Assembly (NCBI GenBank): GCA_964517355.1
Contig: CAZFCK010000098.1
Span: 1 to 16,778, forward strand
From: CAZFCK01 sp964517355
GTDB lineage: Bacteria > Desulfobacterota > Desulfovibrionia > Desulfovibrionales > Desulfovibrionaceae
Reading direction: 5' to 3'
Length of the DNA: 16,778 bases
Part shown: one piece after another, positions 7,528 through 15,540 of the stretch
How positions within the stretch are numbered: position 1 is the stretch's first letter
Layout: each line of letters begins with the position of its first letter
The notes under the pieces: generated by a model
The model's database searches: none
Seen by the model: the letters and a program-made list of their open reading frames with translations, nothing else
What the model was told of the DNA's origin: nothing
Made by a program: the position numbers and the translations under genes

Positions 7528-8784
7528 CTAGATGCGCACCTTGACCATTTTCAGCATCCACACCAGTCCGACGATTTCCATAATCGCCATCACCGCCACA
7601 AAGACCCATCCCAGCGTGGTGGTGAACAACAGACCCGTGCTTTCAGGATTGAGTTTGTACATGATAAAGCACAACACCACGGGCAACACGGACAAGATGT
7701 AGGCCTGAGTCGTGCCTTCCGCCGTCATGCTCTTGATTTTCGACTGTACGCGCTTGCGCTCTTTTATGGTTTCAGCGAGCGTATCGAATATTTCTGTGAG
7801 ATTGCCGCCCACTTCCCTGAGAATATTCATAGAATTCACAAAAATGCGCGTATCCATGCTCGGGACGCGGCGCGCGAGATGCTCCAGGGCCGTGTCCAAA
7901 TCCGCTCCAAGGCGGTGCTCCTTGAGCACGAGTTGAAATTCCTGGCTCAAGGGCGGCGTGGTTTCGTTCGCCACGATATCCAGGGCCTGGACCAGGCTGA
8001 ACCCGGCGCGCAACCCGTTGGAGGCCATGATCAAAGCGTCGGGCAATTGTTCGTCGTACTTGGCCATACGCCTGTTTCGCAGCCAGTTGACCATAAAACG
8101 CGGTATTCTGTACGCAACGAACATGCAGACCGCGGCAATGGCCAGGCGCAAGCCCAGGCCTTGAGTGATGTCGCCGCTCATGCCCCAGACCCGCTCGGCA
8201 TCCAATGGATATTTGGCCATTTCATTGGAACGCGAGCGCTGAAAGTTCATGCGCTCCTGATTGTCCATCATTTTGTAGACGGCGCCGAGATTGGCGTGGG
8301 CCTTGCCGTAGGTGGGCTCCAGGGCCAGTGCGCGGCGCAGGGCGTTGGCCGCGTCCTCGTAACTCCTCTGCCCCAGCAGGGCCACCCCGATTTCATTATA
8401 GACGAGCGGCGAATCCTCATCCTCATAATCCCGCAAAATGGACAGCGCGCCGCTGTAGTCGCCCTGCTTGTTCAAGGCCATTGCCTCTTCAACGGCGTTG
8501 CGGTTCACTTGCGGCAGCGTCGCAGGCAGGAAAAAGCCGCCCAACCCGGCCACGGCCACCACTCCCCAGATGCACCAGCGCACAACCTTGGGATTGACCT
8601 TGTAAAACATCTCCTCGAGATTATGCACGACCCAATCCGCATATGTGCCCGCAGGCGTTGCGGACGGCTCCTGCCCGGCCGCATCGGCGACCGTAACGGA
8701 TTGCGTTCCCAGCAGGCGTTGCAAGAGCCACCAGGAAAATCCCCACAGCGGAATCAGGAAAAAAGCGCATATAACATAGATCAT
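7528..8784 (-). CDS. tadB: TadB platform protein with a TPR insert
   Basis: A 418-residue protein. The C-terminal half is a normal TadB: membrane segment at about 210-228, T2SSF domain at about 245-355 (QLPDALIMASNGLRAGFSLVQ), two more membrane segments at about 358-378 and 385-412. The N-terminal half is unusual. Hydrophobic segments at about 2-22 and 67-88 are followed by a TPR-like stretch (about 93-178, for example YEDAANALRRALALEPTYGKAHANLGAVY). Typical TadB proteins are about 280-330 residues without TPRs (family knowledge). The start at 8784 has GAGG 5 nt upstream and leaves 7 nt after the stop of the fused ATPase gene. An in-frame upstream start at 8844 would overlap the neighbour by 53 nt and is less likely. 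Confidence 0.88.
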   Translation of the reverse strand: MIYVICAFFLIPLWGFSWWLLQRLLGTQSVTVADAAGQEPSATPAGTYADWVVHNLEEMFYKVNPKVVRWCIWGVVAVAGLGGFFLPATLPQVNRNAVEEAMALNKQGDYSGALSILRDYEDEDSPLVYNEIGVALLGQRSYEDAANALRRALALEPTYGKAHANLGAVYKMMDNQERMNFQRSRSNEMAKYPLDAERVWGMSGDITQGLGLRLAIAAVCMFVAYRIPRFMVNWLRNRRMAKYDEQLPDALIMASNGLRAGFSLVQALDIVANETTPPLSQEFQLVLKEHRLGADLDTALEHLARRVPSMDTRIFVNSMNILREVGGNLTEIFDTLAETIKERKRVQSKIKSMTAEGTTQAYILSVLPVVLCFIMYKLNPESTGLLFTTTLGWVFVAVMAIMEIVGLVWMLKMVKVRI

Positions 8785-8791
8785 GGCCGCC

Positions 8792-10870
8792 TCACGTCGC
8801 GTTCCAAAAGATTTCACGCGGGATGATAAAGCCTCTTTCTTCAAACGTTTTCAAGCACCTGGGGATATACCCCGTTGAGACGTAAGCGCCCTGCACCTTT
8901 CCTTCGGGAGTCATGCCGGTCTCTTTGAATTCAAAGATATCTCCCAAGGTCACGACATCGCCTTCCATGCCCGTCACCTCGCTGACCTGCACGATGCGCC
9001 GCCCGCCGTCCTTAAAACGGCGAATCTGCACGATACAATCTATCGCGCCGGTTATCTGCTCCCGTATGGCGCGCGGGGGCAGATCGAAACCCGCGAACAT
9101 GACCAGGGTTTCCAGCCTGGATATGGCCTCGCGGGCCGAATTGGCGTGGATGGTGGTCAGCGAGCCGTCATGCCCCGTATTCATGGCTTGGAGCATGTCC
9201 AAGGCCTCGGCGCTACGGCATTCGCCGACAACGATGCGATCCGGGCGCATGCGCAGGGTGTTCTTCACCAGATCGCGGATGGTGATTTCACCATGTCCCT
9301 CGATATTGGCGGGGCGCGATTCCAAGGTCAGCACATGCGGCTGCTGCAGCTTCAATTCAGCGGAATCTTCAACAGTAATGATACGTTCATCCTCGGGTAT
9401 GAATCCCGACATGATGTTCAGCAGCGTGGTTTTGCCCGACCCCGTACCGCCGGAGATCAAAATGTTCAGGCGGGATTTCACGGCCGCGTCCAGGAATTCT
9501 CCCATTTGCTTGTTCAGTGTGCCGAAACGTAGCAAATCTTCCACGCCGAGCCTGTAATTGGGGAACTTTCGAATGGTCACCGCCGCCCCATGGATGGCCA
9601 GGGGCGGAATGATGGCGTTCACGCGGGAACCGTCCTTGAGGCGAGCGTCCACCATGGGCGTGCTGGTATCGACCTTGCGCCCCAAGGGGGCCACGATCCT
9701 GTCGATAACGCGCAGCAGATGTTTCTCGGAAAAGAACTTACGGTCGCAGTGCTGGATGCGTCCTTTGCGCTCCACGTAGATGTCGTCGAAGCGGTTGACC
9801 ATTATTTCCGAGACATCGGCATCCTCGAGGATCTGTTCCAGCACGCCCAGGCCGAGAACGTCCTGGGTCACCTCGCGGACAATGACGCCGCGCAACTCTC
9901 TGGACCGGATCTGTGTTTCAGCGTCCAAAATGGACATAATCTGCGCGACCACTTCCTGTTCCAGCTCCTTGAGCTTTTCAGGATCGTTTTCCACCTGCAA
10001 ATCCGCGTGCTTGAGATCCATGGTCTCCAGCAGCTTCTGGTGGATGCGCATTTTGAGCTGATCGAGTTCCCCACCAGAGGGTTCTTCGCCCCCGGAAAGA
10101 GGCTCCCCGCCGTCTCCCACTGAAACGGGCGCGGCCGTGCGCACCACTTGCCCGGTGAGCGAATCAAAGCCTTTGGTCACGTCGTGGCGCGGCAAATCCC
10201 GGGGGTAGGTCTTGCCGCCGCCGAAGTTCTTCTGCACGTTCGGGTCATAGGGGATAACGCCGAACAACTGCTTATTCACACGCTGTTCAATGTGCTCGCT
10301 CTGAATCTCGTCGCTCTTGCCCGCGAAGTTGCAGACCAGCTTCACCATCTCCTGCGAGAAGTTCTGGTTGCGCAGCAAGGCGATATCGCCGTAGGCGTGC
10401 TGCATGGAAAGATAGTCGGGCGCGACCAGCAGCAGGATAAGGCTGGAGATGTCGAACAAGGCAATGGTTGCGGCGTCGAAAAGCGAACCGCAATCAGCAA
10501 TCACGTAGCCGTACGAGCACATGAGTTTGGTCAGCGCGGCCCGGATATTGTCCGGCTGCAAGGCCTCGGCCGCAATGGGTTTGCGCCCCGAGGTCAAGGC
10601 CAGGATATCCACGCCTGAGGGATGCGGCGTGACAAAGGTCTTCAATACGGCCGGATTCAGTTTTTGCGCGCCGGGCAGAATGCTTTCCAGGGAATTGACC
10701 TTCTGCACGTCCAGCATTCCGGCGACATCTATGGAATAGGGGCGCGCGAAATCGAGCAGCAGCACCTTTTCCCTTGTCTCCAGATGCAGATTGACGGCCA
10801 GGTTCACGGCGACAAAGCTTTTGCCCACACCGCCCCTGGACGCATAAACCGAAACCAATTTCCCAGGCAT
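8792..10870 (-). CDS. cpaF: Fused CpaE (TadZ)-CpaF (TadA) pilus assembly ATPase
   Basis: A 692-residue fusion of two proteins normally encoded separately. Residues 1-245 are a MinD/ParA-like CpaE/TadZ domain with a deviant Walker A SRGGVGKS (11-18; Arg in place of the signature Lys) and Walker B VIADCG (123-128). A Gly/Pro-rich linker lies at about 246-268. Residues 270-692 are a full CpaF/TadA hexameric ATPase: N-terminal helical domain, Walker A GGTGSGKTT (474-482), EDSAEL (501-506), RIVVGE (545-550, Glu550) and the His box GHDGSLTTIHANSA (566-579). The fusion is one open frame with no stop or frameshift. CpaE-type proteins place Tad machines at the pole, so the fusion would tether the motor directly. 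The start at 10870 (ATG, just before the P-loop) is preferred to TTG at 10888. The ribosome site is weak. Confidence 0.92.
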   Translation of the reverse strand: MPGKLVSVYASRGGVGKSFVAVNLAVNLHLETREKVLLLDFARPYSIDVAGMLDVQKVNSLESILPGAQKLNPAVLKTFVTPHPSGVDILALTSGRKPIAAEALQPDNIRAALTKLMCSYGYVIADCGSLFDAATIALFDISSLILLLVAPDYLSMQHAYGDIALLRNQNFSQEMVKLVCNFAGKSDEIQSEHIEQRVNKQLFGVIPYDPNVQKNFGGGKTYPRDLPRHDVTKGFDSLTGQVVRTAAPVSVGDGGEPLSGGEEPSGGELDQLKMRIHQKLLETMDLKHADLQVENDPEKLKELEQEVVAQIMSILDAETQIRSRELRGVIVREVTQDVLGLGVLEQILEDADVSEIMVNRFDDIYVERKGRIQHCDRKFFSEKHLLRVIDRIVAPLGRKVDTSTPMVDARLKDGSRVNAIIPPLAIHGAAVTIRKFPNYRLGVEDLLRFGTLNKQMGEFLDAAVKSRLNILISGGTGSGKTTLLNIMSGFIPEDERIITVEDSAELKLQQPHVLTLESRPANIEGHGEITIRDLVKNTLRMRPDRIVVGECRSAEALDMLQAMNTGHDGSLTTIHANSAREAISRLETLVMFAGFDLPPRAIREQITGAIDCIVQIRRFKDGGRRIVQVSEVTGMEGDVVTLGDIFEFKETGMTPEGKVQGAYVSTGYIPRCLKTFEERGFIIPREIFWNAT

Positions 10871-10924
10871 AATAGTGCCGACCCCCAAGCGCCCGCACCA
10901 GGCGGGCGGGACAACTCCGCTGTC

Positions 10925-11005
10925 TAGCGCATTTTAGCTCTATAATGGGGTGGGTGGGGGCTCCGCCCCAACCCCCGCCAGGGGGGGGCGCTCCCCCCCG
11001 GCCCC
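10925..11005 (-). repeat. GC-rich tandem hairpin element inside the operon
   Basis: In the 278-nt gap between the secretin gene and the fused ATPase gene, homopolymeric G and C runs form two hairpins: GGGGC-TCC-GCCCC (10957-10969) and G7-CGCT-C7 (10982-10999). Alternative pairing of C5 (10972-10976) with the G run is possible. Next to it, TAGCGCATTTT (10925-10935) matches an 11-bp part of the window-end repeat. It resembles the GC-rich intergenic hairpin repeats found in many proteobacteria. It may act as a partial terminator or an mRNA-processing or stability block that separates the pilin/outer-membrane module from the motor module (inference). Confidence 0.7.
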
Positions 11006-11095
11006 ACGATTATCGTATGCAACATTGCCGACATACTCGCATTTATGCCAGTCACAACGTTTTGGAGATTCTCAATCCTTCAGAGGCTTTCCCGT

Positions 11096-11138
11096 TTCAG
11101 GGACAATATGCTCCAGGGCATTTTCGTCCTGAAGCAGG
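11096..11138 (-). repeat. Palindromic repeat after the secretin gene, degenerate copy of end-repeat motif
   Basis: TTCAGGGAC (11096-11104) and GTCCTGAA (11126-11133) pair with one bulge, with partly matching arms ATATGC/GCATTT inside, giving a hairpin about 12 nt after the secretin stop codon. The segment 11115-11138 matches 19 of 24 positions of the CTTGTTTCAAGGCGAAAATG part of the window-end repeat and its next four bases. It is probably a diverged member of the same dispersed family. Confidence 0.55.
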
Positions 11139-11148
11139 GGGAGACCGC

Positions 11149-12648
11149 CTAATTGTATTTTTCCACAAAAACCCTGCGCAAGTTGTCCAGTTCGATTTTC
11201 CTGAATTCCCTGTTGGCGTTCATCTTCACTTCCTTGTTGGCCAGCTGCACGTCGTGCACCACACGCGGGGTGATGAAAATGATCACTTCGGTATCTTCAC
11301 GTTGGCGCGTCTTATCATAGTTCGCCTGGAACATGGTGGGCACGTCGTCCGGATTTTCATTGGCCAAGGCCTTGAGGTCGTTTTGCCCCGCAAGGCCGCC
11401 GAGCACGATTGTCTGCCCCTCATCGACGTTCACATCCGTCGTGATGGTATGCGAACGCACAATGGGTGCGCCCCCGGCGCCTTCGCCGCTCACGGTACTG
11501 GACTCGATTTCAAGCAACGTATTGATATTTTGCAACGGATCGATATTGGGGATGACGTTCAAGGTCATGCCGACCTTTTTGTATTCGATGGTCACGGTGC
11601 CGCCTTCCTGGGAAACCGCGATAGGCTGTTCGCTTCCCGCGAAAAATTCGGCCTTGGCGCCGTCTTTGGTGACGATGGTCTGCTGCATCAGGTTGCGCCC
11701 TTCTCCGAGTTCATTGATGCGCCGCATCTTGGGGAAGAAGGACGTAATGGTGCCGGCCAGAGCGCCATAGAGCTGCGTAGCGCGCGAGGCGTCCAGGGGC
11801 CAGAGATTGATCTGGCTGGTATGGGTGATGCTGCCGTCCGCCTGGGTCGTGATGTCGGGGTTGAAGTAGATGCCGAACCGCTTCAAGGCGTTGCGTTGAA
11901 TCTCCATCACAGTGAGGTCCACTTCTATGAGTTTGGGACGCTCATAAGGCTGGGGGCGTTCCTGCGACGTCGCGCTGACCAGGGCGTTGACCACTGTGGG
12001 CGTGTACGCCAGGGCCACCTTTTCGGCGCGCACGGACTCCTCCTCATTGGGCACCACGCCTTCCAGCAGGAAGGCGTCCTTGGCCACGCGCACGAAAATA
12101 TTCGCGCGTCCGATACTGCGCTCGATCTCCGCGGCCAGGATCTTTTTCATGTAAGGGCTCATCTGCACCAGGTTCACGACTTCCGGCATGCTGGCCAGGA
12201 GGTTGTTGATCTTGGTGTAATCCTTGCTGCGGAAGAGCTGTCCTTCCACCACAACGCGCTTACCCACAATCTTCACTTCCACGCCTTCGATGTCGGAAAG
12301 CATGCCCCGCAGTTCTTCCGCCTGCATCATGAGATCCGCAGTGATGACGTTGATGAAGAGTTCTTTGCGTTCGTCGCCTTCACCCCAGATTATCAGGTTG
12401 CTGGCGCCTTCCTTTTTCGCGTTGATGAGCATTTCCCCGTCTCCGGTCTGCACGACGCCGAACACCTCGGGATCGCCCGTGGCGACTTTCGCGATCTTGA
12501 AGTCAACGGCGTACACCACGCTGTTTCCCGCCATGATCCGAATGACGCCTTCCTGTTCCTCTGCCGCATAAACCGAGTGCGCTCCTATGAGGAGCGCGTA
12601 ACAAGCGAGCGTTATGCACAGTGCGCTACTAGCCAAAATGCGATTCAT
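11149..12648 (-). CDS. cpaC: CpaC/RcpA outer-membrane secretin
   Basis: A 499-residue secretin that forms the outer-membrane channel for the Flp pilus. A signal peptide (1-28, cleavage likely after HSVYA) is followed by an N-terminal pilus/secretin domain (about 32-105, beginning GVIRIMAGNSVVYAVDF), a BON-like segment (about 108-160, EGVEVKIVGKRVVVEGQL) and the secretin core (about 235-470). Landmarks in the core are VDLTVMEIQRNALKRFGI, VTIEYKKVGMTLNVIPNI and the C-terminal DTEVIIFITPRVV. Length is normal for CpaC. The ATG is preceded by a GGGGGA ribosome site at about 6 nt, and the gene follows cpaB by 15 nt. The Cys in the signal peptide (C16) lies before the cleavage region and does not make this a lipoprotein. 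No pilotin family is recognised nearby, though the lipoprotein at 6963-7481 is a candidate. Confidence 0.94.
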   Translation of the reverse strand: MNRILASSALCITLACYALLIGAHSVYAAEEQEGVIRIMAGNSVVYAVDFKIAKVATGDPEVFGVVQTGDGEMLINAKKEGASNLIIWGEGDERKELFINVITADLMMQAEELRGMLSDIEGVEVKIVGKRVVVEGQLFRSKDYTKINNLLASMPEVVNLVQMSPYMKKILAAEIERSIGRANIFVRVAKDAFLLEGVVPNEEESVRAEKVALAYTPTVVNALVSATSQERPQPYERPKLIEVDLTVMEIQRNALKRFGIYFNPDITTQADGSITHTSQINLWPLDASRATQLYGALAGTITSFFPKMRRINELGEGRNLMQQTIVTKDGAKAEFFAGSEQPIAVSQEGGTVTIEYKKVGMTLNVIPNIDPLQNINTLLEIESSTVSGEGAGGAPIVRSHTITTDVNVDEGQTIVLGGLAGQNDLKALANENPDDVPTMFQANYDKTRQREDTEVIIFITPRVVHDVQLANKEVKMNANREFRKIELDNLRRVFVEKYN

Positions 12649-12663
12649 GGAAACGTCCCCCTT

Positions 12664-13539
12664 CTACTCCGGGATGGGATTGATTTGTTCGGCGCCCCTG
12701 ATCTCCACCCACGCGGGCGTCGTATTACGTATAATATTTGCCTGGATCTCCAGCATTTCTTTCGCAGTGAGCGGCGTAATCTTACCTTTTGTCTCCTGAT
12801 CCCAGGAACTGCGCAAGCCCACGGTCAGCGAGCCGATTTCCTGTGCCAGACTGACTTTTTGCGCGTCTTCTGGCTTCAGGGCCAAGGTCAAGGTTCGGAT
12901 GCGGTTTTCCCGTTCGCCTCCTTGCTGTTGCGCCTGGCTGAAAACGCTGCCGGGCACATTCTGCCCGTCCTGATATCTGGTGCGTTCAAATTCGGCCTTG
13001 GAAGTGGTTTGATTATTGGCAAGCACGAGGACATTTTGCAAGATACATTTCGTCATGATGTCCTGCGGAGTCATGCGCCCCTCGGGATCGTAGTTGCCGG
13101 TTTCCACGGTAATGAAAATATCCACGAAATCGCCGGGCTTTATAAGGCCGGACACCGCGGAAACCTGATTCGCGGCGATACTCACGCCGAGCATGCCTCC
13201 CGGAACCTTTTGCGCCAGGGATTCCACCGAGGCCGGTTTGAACATGGGCTCTAGGAGCTGCGTCCCGCGCAGCACCGGGACGCCGAGCACCCGGTCGAAG
13301 ATGGCCTGCACGTCGCTGACGGCCCCCGGCTGGACGTATTTTTTGGGCACCTCGACGACCTGGACCAGCGTTTCATCCAGCCTGGTATCCTGCGGCAGGT
13401 CCTTGACCGCGACAACCACCTTAATGGGCGTCGCCGATTCCATCAGGCTTTTTTCTTTTTTATTGATGTAAACGTAGACAAGCATCAGCCCCACCAGGGC
13501 CAACAGCAGCGAAAGCAACAATACCCTGTTCCCCTTCAT
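12664..13539 (-). CDS. cpaB: CpaB/RcpC pilus assembly protein
   Basis: A 291-residue protein with one N-terminal membrane anchor (about 5-26), a SAF domain (about 38-100, IKVVVAVKDLPQDTRLDE followed by GVPVLRGTQLLEPMF) and an RcpC-type periplasmic domain (about 112-250, with LIKPGDFVDIFITV at 132-145 and IRTLTLALKPEDAQKVSLAQ). This is the standard CpaB/RcpC layout; the protein acts in the periplasm with the secretin. ATG at 13539 is preferred because GGGAG lies 5 nt upstream; a GTG two codons earlier would overlap the preceding TGA. It sits immediately before the secretin gene, as in most Tad loci. Confidence 0.94.
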   Translation of the reverse strand: MKGNRVLLLSLLLALVGLMLVYVYINKKEKSLMESATPIKVVVAVKDLPQDTRLDETLVQVVEVPKKYVQPGAVSDVQAIFDRVLGVPVLRGTQLLEPMFKPASVESLAQKVPGGMLGVSIAANQVSAVSGLIKPGDFVDIFITVETGNYDPEGRMTPQDIMTKCILQNVLVLANNQTTSKAEFERTRYQDGQNVPGSVFSQAQQQGGERENRIRTLTLALKPEDAQKVSLAQEIGSLTVGLRSSWDQETKGKITPLTAKEMLEIQANIIRNTTPAWVEIRGAEQINPIPE

Positions 13540-13541
13540 GC

Positions 13542-13925
13542 TCACTCCCTGATCTCTCTATATTTGTAGTACATGGCGAATTCGCTCTGTCCCGGCCCCT
13601 GATAGCAGCCGCCGTAGCTCACCAGACTCATATCCACATCAAGGCTTTTTTCTCCGAAAAAATATTCATCCATTCTGCCGGGGACGTCCACATGCGCCGT
13701 ATCGTAAATTTCAATACGGCGGAAAGGCCCCGGAGCGTTGCTTTCAACCTGGCGCCGGACCTCGTCCCGCAGCGTGAACTGGCATTCGATCATGGCGTCG
13801 ACGAGATTGTAGACGACCACAAGGGTCATGAGCAGCGGCCCGACGAGGATCAGGATCAGGCCGAGTTCCACCATGGCTTGCCCGCTTTGACTGTTCCGCT
13901 CGCGTTTCATGATCGTCTGCGCCAT
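13542..13925 (-). CDS. TadE/TadF-like minor pseudopilin
   Basis: A 127-residue protein with a type IV-pilin-like N terminus: a charged leader, then SG-QAMVEL with putative cleavage after Gly15 and Glu at +5, and one hydrophobic helix (about 18-40). The short C-terminal part is presumably periplasmic and holds two Cys (in ECQF and GGCYQ) that could pair. It belongs to the TadE/TadF class of pseudopilins, which are processed like Flp but are not the major fibre subunit. It begins 2 nt after the TadG-like stop and ends 2 nt before the cpaB ATG. The ribosome site is poor, so translation is probably coupled. Assignment as TadF rather than a second TadE is by position only. Confidence 0.8.
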   Translation of the reverse strand: MAQTIMKRERNSQSGQAMVELGLILILVGPLLMTLVVVYNLVDAMIECQFTLRDEVRRQVESNAPGPFRRIEIYDTAHVDVPGRMDEYFFGEKSLDVDMSLVSYGGCYQGPGQSEFAMYYKYREIRE

Positions 13926-13927
13926 AA

Positions 13928-14866
13928 TCAGTGCTCGAACCGCATCAGATTGTCCACCCTGGGGCGGGGTTTGAGAGAACGCAGCATGACCATGACCGGT
14001 TTATAGTCGGGCACGCCGTCTTTCACATTCCCTCCCGCGGGCTTGGCGGCAGCGTAGGCCGTGAGGGATTCCATCTTGCCGAACACGCCCGCAGCGAAAA
14101 TGAAGTCCTTGGCCGGCTGCGTAATCTTGAAGGCCGAATACGTGGTCGGGGAAGACTTCTTGCCTCTCTTGGTCTTCACGGAACCGAACGCCGGCAGGAG
14201 GATACCGCGGTTGACGATACGCAGCCTGCCGTCATGAGGTCCCCTGTACTGCGAAAGGCCCGCCAACCCGGAAATCCACTTGGCCACAGGCAAATAGGGG
14301 CAACACTCGCACTGGCAGTGCAATCCGCAGGGGCAGCACGAACAAATCCTGTACAGAAAGAACCAATTCCTGGAGTCAGCGCGTGTAAACTCCATGAGTT
14401 TCGAGTCTTTGGGGTTCACGGACCTCAGCGTGGCGCTGGGCAGATTCTCCCTGCTCACACTCTGGGCGATGTACAGGGCCATGCGGGCGTAGTAGGTGTT
14501 CGCCCTGTCCTGATAGGTGCGCAACGCCTTGAAGACTTTCTTGAAAAAGGAAACACAGCCATTTCCGTCGCCGTAGGAATCCCAAAACGGCGCAGTGGTC
14601 AAAATCTGTATGAATTTGATGTATTCGAGATCCATCTCGAAATTCAGGTCCGCGATTTCATTGAGTCCCGCGGATTGCACCGTGGCCGCGGCCAGGGTTG
14701 CGGCGTCCACCGTATTCTGCAACCGGACCTTCTCGAAGATGGCCTGGCCCACATTGGCGAGCAGGAGGGTCAGCAACAGCATGATGGGCAGCAGAAACAC
14801 AGCGAGCACGGTGATGGAGCCCTGCTCGTCGCGGTCGCATCCCTTCATGGCAGCCAACAAAGCCAT
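13928..14866 (-). CDS. TadG-like protein with a cysteine cluster
   Basis: A 312-residue protein whose start is typical of the TadE/G-like Tad N-terminal family: EQG-SITVLAVFLLPIML (Gly16 as possible processing site), one membrane helix (about 17-40), then VRLQNTVDAATLAAAT (about 47-62), the segment shared by TadG-type proteins. The remaining 250 residues are presumably periplasmic and not recognisable, and there is no von Willebrand factor A domain as in many TadG proteins. A striking cluster of eight cysteines in 15 residues lies at 175-189 (CSCCPCGLHCQCECC). The start at 14866 shares its A with the TGA stop of the preceding gene (TGATG), so translation is coupled. A TTG one codon earlier is unlikely. 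Confidence 0.8.
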   Translation of the reverse strand: MALLAAMKGCDRDEQGSITVLAVFLLPIMLLLTLLLANVGQAIFEKVRLQNTVDAATLAAATVQSAGLNEIADLNFEMDLEYIKFIQILTTAPFWDSYGDGNGCVSFFKKVFKALRTYQDRANTYYARMALYIAQSVSRENLPSATLRSVNPKDSKLMEFTRADSRNWFFLYRICSCCPCGLHCQCECCPYLPVAKWISGLAGLSQYRGPHDGRLRIVNRGILLPAFGSVKTKRGKKSSPTTYSAFKITQPAKDFIFAAGVFGKMESLTAYAAAKPAGGNVKDGVPDYKPVMVMLRSLKPRPRVDNLMRFEH

Positions 14867-15327
14867 CAATTATCCCCATACGAGACGCGTTCTTCCTCGA
14901 ACGTCGCCACTTTGGTGGAAACGCGCACCCGTGTCCCCGCTTCACGGAACGCGCCTTTCACGAACGGATTCTTGAAATCGATGGGCACAGGGATATATTT
15001 TGAAAGTGTCACCGCATCTTTTTCCGTTTCAAGGCTGAAGCCGCTGTCAACCGATGAGGCCGCCTTATATGCGCTGCCATGCACCTGATGCGCTCGCGAA
15101 GCCAGAAACGCCGCGTACGTCAAGCGCTCATGCGCCAGAAAAATCTCGACGATCTGCGTATAGGCGATGAAGAAGAAAAAAAGGAACAGCATGGCGAAGG
15201 CGAACTCCACTGTTGTGGCGCCCCGCTGCATCTTCTTTCGCTGATGCCGTCGCAACGCGTTCAGACTTGATGCAAGCTCTTTTGCATTCCCCATATCACG
15301 ATTGGATGCGATAAACACGAGCAGCAT
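14866..15327 (-). CDS. tadE: TadE-like minor pseudopilin
   Basis: A 153-residue pseudopilin. A basic leader ends in RG-ATTVEF (Gly36, Glu at +5, Phe at +6), the TadE processing pattern, followed by a long aromatic membrane helix (about 42-62) and a periplasmic tail. The segment HERLTYAAFLASRAHQV (about 66-82) is typical of TadE proteins. The start at 15327 is supported by GGGAG about 5 nt upstream; an upstream GTG (15339) and an internal ATG at codon 12 have no better site. The leader is long for a pseudopilin. This is the first gene after the structured gap that follows the pilins. Confidence 0.85.
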   Translation of the reverse strand: MLLVFIASNRDMGNAKELASSLNALRRHQRKKMQRGATTVEFAFAMLFLFFFFIAYTQIVEIFLAHERLTYAAFLASRAHQVHGSAYKAASSVDSGFSLETEKDAVTLSKYIPVPIDFKNPFVKGAFREAGTRVRVSTKVATFEEERVSYGDN

Positions 15328-15406
15328 AACCACTCCCACTCTGCCAGAATCCCCACCATATGCGCCCTCCGCGTGATGTAATCCCCAGCTGGCCGGACAG
15401 CGTGCG

Positions 15407-15516
15407 ATCCATGCAAGACGTTATATCATGGATGGATAGTCGCTTCCGACCTCAAAGATCCGGGCGCATTTCTCAATCAAGAGCCCTCTCGCAGGGAAAG
15501 GACTCGTCCTCTTGAT
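15407..15516 (-). promoter_or_regulatory. Structured intergenic RNA between pilins and tadE
   Basis: Two structures are visible. ATCAAGAG (15476-15483) pairs perfectly with CTCTTGAT (15509-15516) and encloses two small hairpins, CCCT-N5-AGGG (15484-15496) and one around 15500-15509, giving a three-way junction. ATCCATG (15407-15413) pairs with CATGGAT (15427-15433) over a 13-nt spacer. Neither is followed by a T-tract on the minus strand. Such elements could hold back read-through from the abundant pilin mRNA or regulate tadE translation (inference). Confidence 0.45.
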
Positions 15517-15540
15517 CGAAGTTGCTGCAACCAGTACAGC

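Noticed and set aside
10941..10946. Perfect TATAAT on the plus strand
   Set aside because: No -35 box occurs at 16-18 nt upstream and nothing downstream on that strand is a plausible gene.
10945..13254. 769-codon open frame on the plus strand
   Set aside because: It is antisense to the secretin and cpaB genes, is His- and Gly-rich with no recognisable domain, begins inside the GC-rich repeat and has no ribosome site. It is a by-product of codon bias in the real genes.
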